Shown here piece after piece: positions 13,110-13,983 of a stretch of 13,983 nt of DNA. Every line of letters begins with the position of its first letter. The first letter of the stretch is position 1. The DNA comes from Lysobacterales bacterium CG02_land_8_20_14_3_00_62_12 (GTDB lineage Bacteria; Pseudomonadota; Gammaproteobacteria; Xanthomonadales; Ahniellaceae): positions 1 through 13,983 of the forward strand of contig PEUI01000355.1 in assembly GCA_002785585.1 (NCBI GenBank), in the 5' to 3' direction. The notes beneath the pieces are model-generated. The model did no database searches. It was not told the origin of the DNA and saw only the letters and a program-made list of their open reading frames with translations. Made by a program: the position numbers and the translations under genes.

Positions 13110-13983
13110 TCAGCGCGCTGCCGGATCGAGGATCCAGTTTGCCACGTCGTCGATCACCGTTTGGCTGAGGTGCGCGGGCGCCAGCAGCATGGCCGGATCC
13201 GGGGGCTCGCTCATCGGCATGAAAGTATGTCCCAGCAAGGGATATACGCGGCTACGTAGTGGCGGGCCATCGGCCAGACCGGTCTGCAGCTGCTGTCGTG
13301 TGGCCTCGGCCAACACTTGATAGTCGCGCCCGGCAAACAAGGCCAGAATCGGGCGATCAACACCTCGCGCGACCGCAATCGGATCGTAGTCCCAGAGACT
13401 TTTCCAGTAGCTGGCCGGTATTCCCAAGGGCAAAGCACCATCGACCAGCGCGCCCGACTTGAGTTCGGCCAAGCGTTGCGCTTGGGCTTCGATCGCCGTC
13501 AAGGCGGTCTGTTCATCGTCGTCAATCTTGCCATCACGATCCGCCAACCAATGCAGTTGGCGAATGATCGCCGACTCCAGCGATTCCAGCGCGGGCGCCA
13601 ACAGAATCAGCCCGGCCACCTTGCCGCTGCGCTGGGCAATACGCGGCGCCAAAGTGCCGCCAAAACTGTGGCCCAAGACGAAGACGCGAGCGCTGTCAAC
13701 TTGTTCACGGGCAGTGAGATTGTTGATCGCGGCGACCGCATCATCGACCATTTCGTCGTCAATGTTGGCCACCGGTTTACCCGGAAAGGCATAGGTTCGC
13801 TTGTCGTACGTGAGCACGGCAATGCCTTTACGGGCCAATCCGGTGGCCAGGTCGCGCAGCGGTTTGTTCGCCCCAAGGCTGCCGTCACGATCCAGTGGTC
13901 CCGAGCCGCCGACCAGCACTACTGCAGGAAAACGCCCGCTCACCGATGGCGGGCGATAAAAGGTAGCGCCCAACTCAATCGCG
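13110..13983 (-). CDS. Alpha/beta hydrolase (serine esterase/peptidase type), 5' end beyond the window
   Basis: The frame is open to the right edge, so the N-terminus is missing; about 290 residues are visible. They begin AIELGATFYRPP and continue with a first strand and oxyanion region (PAVVLVGGSGPLDRDG). The nucleophile elbow is GHSFGG, with the serine about 106 residues from the edge. An acid candidate is the Asp in FAGRDYQV (about residue 220), and the His in LLGHTFMP (about residue 252) completes the triad. A helical lid-like insertion with acidic residues (ADRDGKIDDDEQTALTA) lies between strands. Such proteins are often annotated as dienelactone hydrolase or S9/S33-like. The leading ELGATFYRP suggests that a further N-terminal domain precedes, as in DUF3887-type or similar exported hydrolases. 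It converges on the rhodanese gene. Confidence 0.85.
   Translation of the reverse strand, partial: AIELGATFYRPPSVSGRFPAVVLVGGSGPLDRDGSLGANKPLRDLATGLARKGIAVLTYDKRTYAFPGKPVANIDDEMVDDAVAAINNLTAREQVDSARVFVLGHSFGGTLAPRIAQRSGKVAGLILLAPALESLESAIIRQLHWLADRDGKIDDDEQTALTAIEAQAQRLAELKSGALVDGALPLGIPASYWKSLWDYDPIAVARGVDRPILALFAGRDYQVLAEATRQQLQTGLADGPPLRSRVYPLLGHTFMPMSEPPDPAMLLAPAHLSQTVIDDVANWILDPAAR

Overview
The window is GC-rich bacterial DNA with tightly packed genes and strong G/C bias at third codon positions. The gene set (an ECF sigma factor followed by a one-TM protein and a DUF3106-type exported protein, a TPR sensor kinase, a YibN-type rhodanese) suggests a gammaproteobacterium, perhaps Xanthomonadales/Rhodanobacteraceae. 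That placement is inference from gene content; no rRNA or marker gene is present.

Layout. Positions 1-592 carry no gene I can support, but hold an inverted pair of DnaA-box-like 9-mers beside an A/T-rich stretch. Positions 593-2486 (+) are a compact group: an ECF sigma factor, a small single-TM protein that overlaps it by 23 bp, a poorly defined small overlapping ORF, and an exported Q/R-rich protein with five exact-length 18-residue helical repeats. Positions 2668-4818 (+) encode an orphan TPR sensor histidine kinase. A 287-bp gap that should hold the promoter leads into the main feature, a six-gene operon at 5106-12316 (+) related to hydrogenase-4/complex I: hyfB, hyfC, hyfE, hyfF, hyfG, hyfI. 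All junctions are overlaps or gaps of 15 bp or less.

The operon encodes two antiporter-like subunits (NuoL- and NuoM/N-like), a NuoH-like and a NuoK-like membrane subunit, a fused NuoC-NuoD-like large subunit and a NuoB-like small subunit. All four cysteine positions that bind NiFe in the large subunit are replaced (S220, S223, S510, G513), so this is not a hydrogenase. The small subunit keeps the four cysteines of its proximal [4Fe-4S] cluster. By my alignment from memory, the tyrosine that binds quinone in complex I NuoD is also missing (G221). No ferredoxin-like HyfH/NuoI, no HyfA and no hydrogenase maturation genes are present. This fits the 'energy-converting hydrogenase-related' (Ehr) complexes: a probable ion-pumping membrane machine whose redox reaction and electron partner are unknown.

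The 3' end of hyfI runs into a 130-bp inverted-repeat element (12261-12390) whose loop is an array of 7-bp tandem repeats. The element supplies the last 17 codons, and one C-to-T variant in a heptamer makes the stop codon. Downstream lie a membrane-anchored rhodanese (12490-12927, +) and, convergent to it, the 3' part of an alpha/beta hydrolase gene (13110-13983, -) that runs off the right edge.
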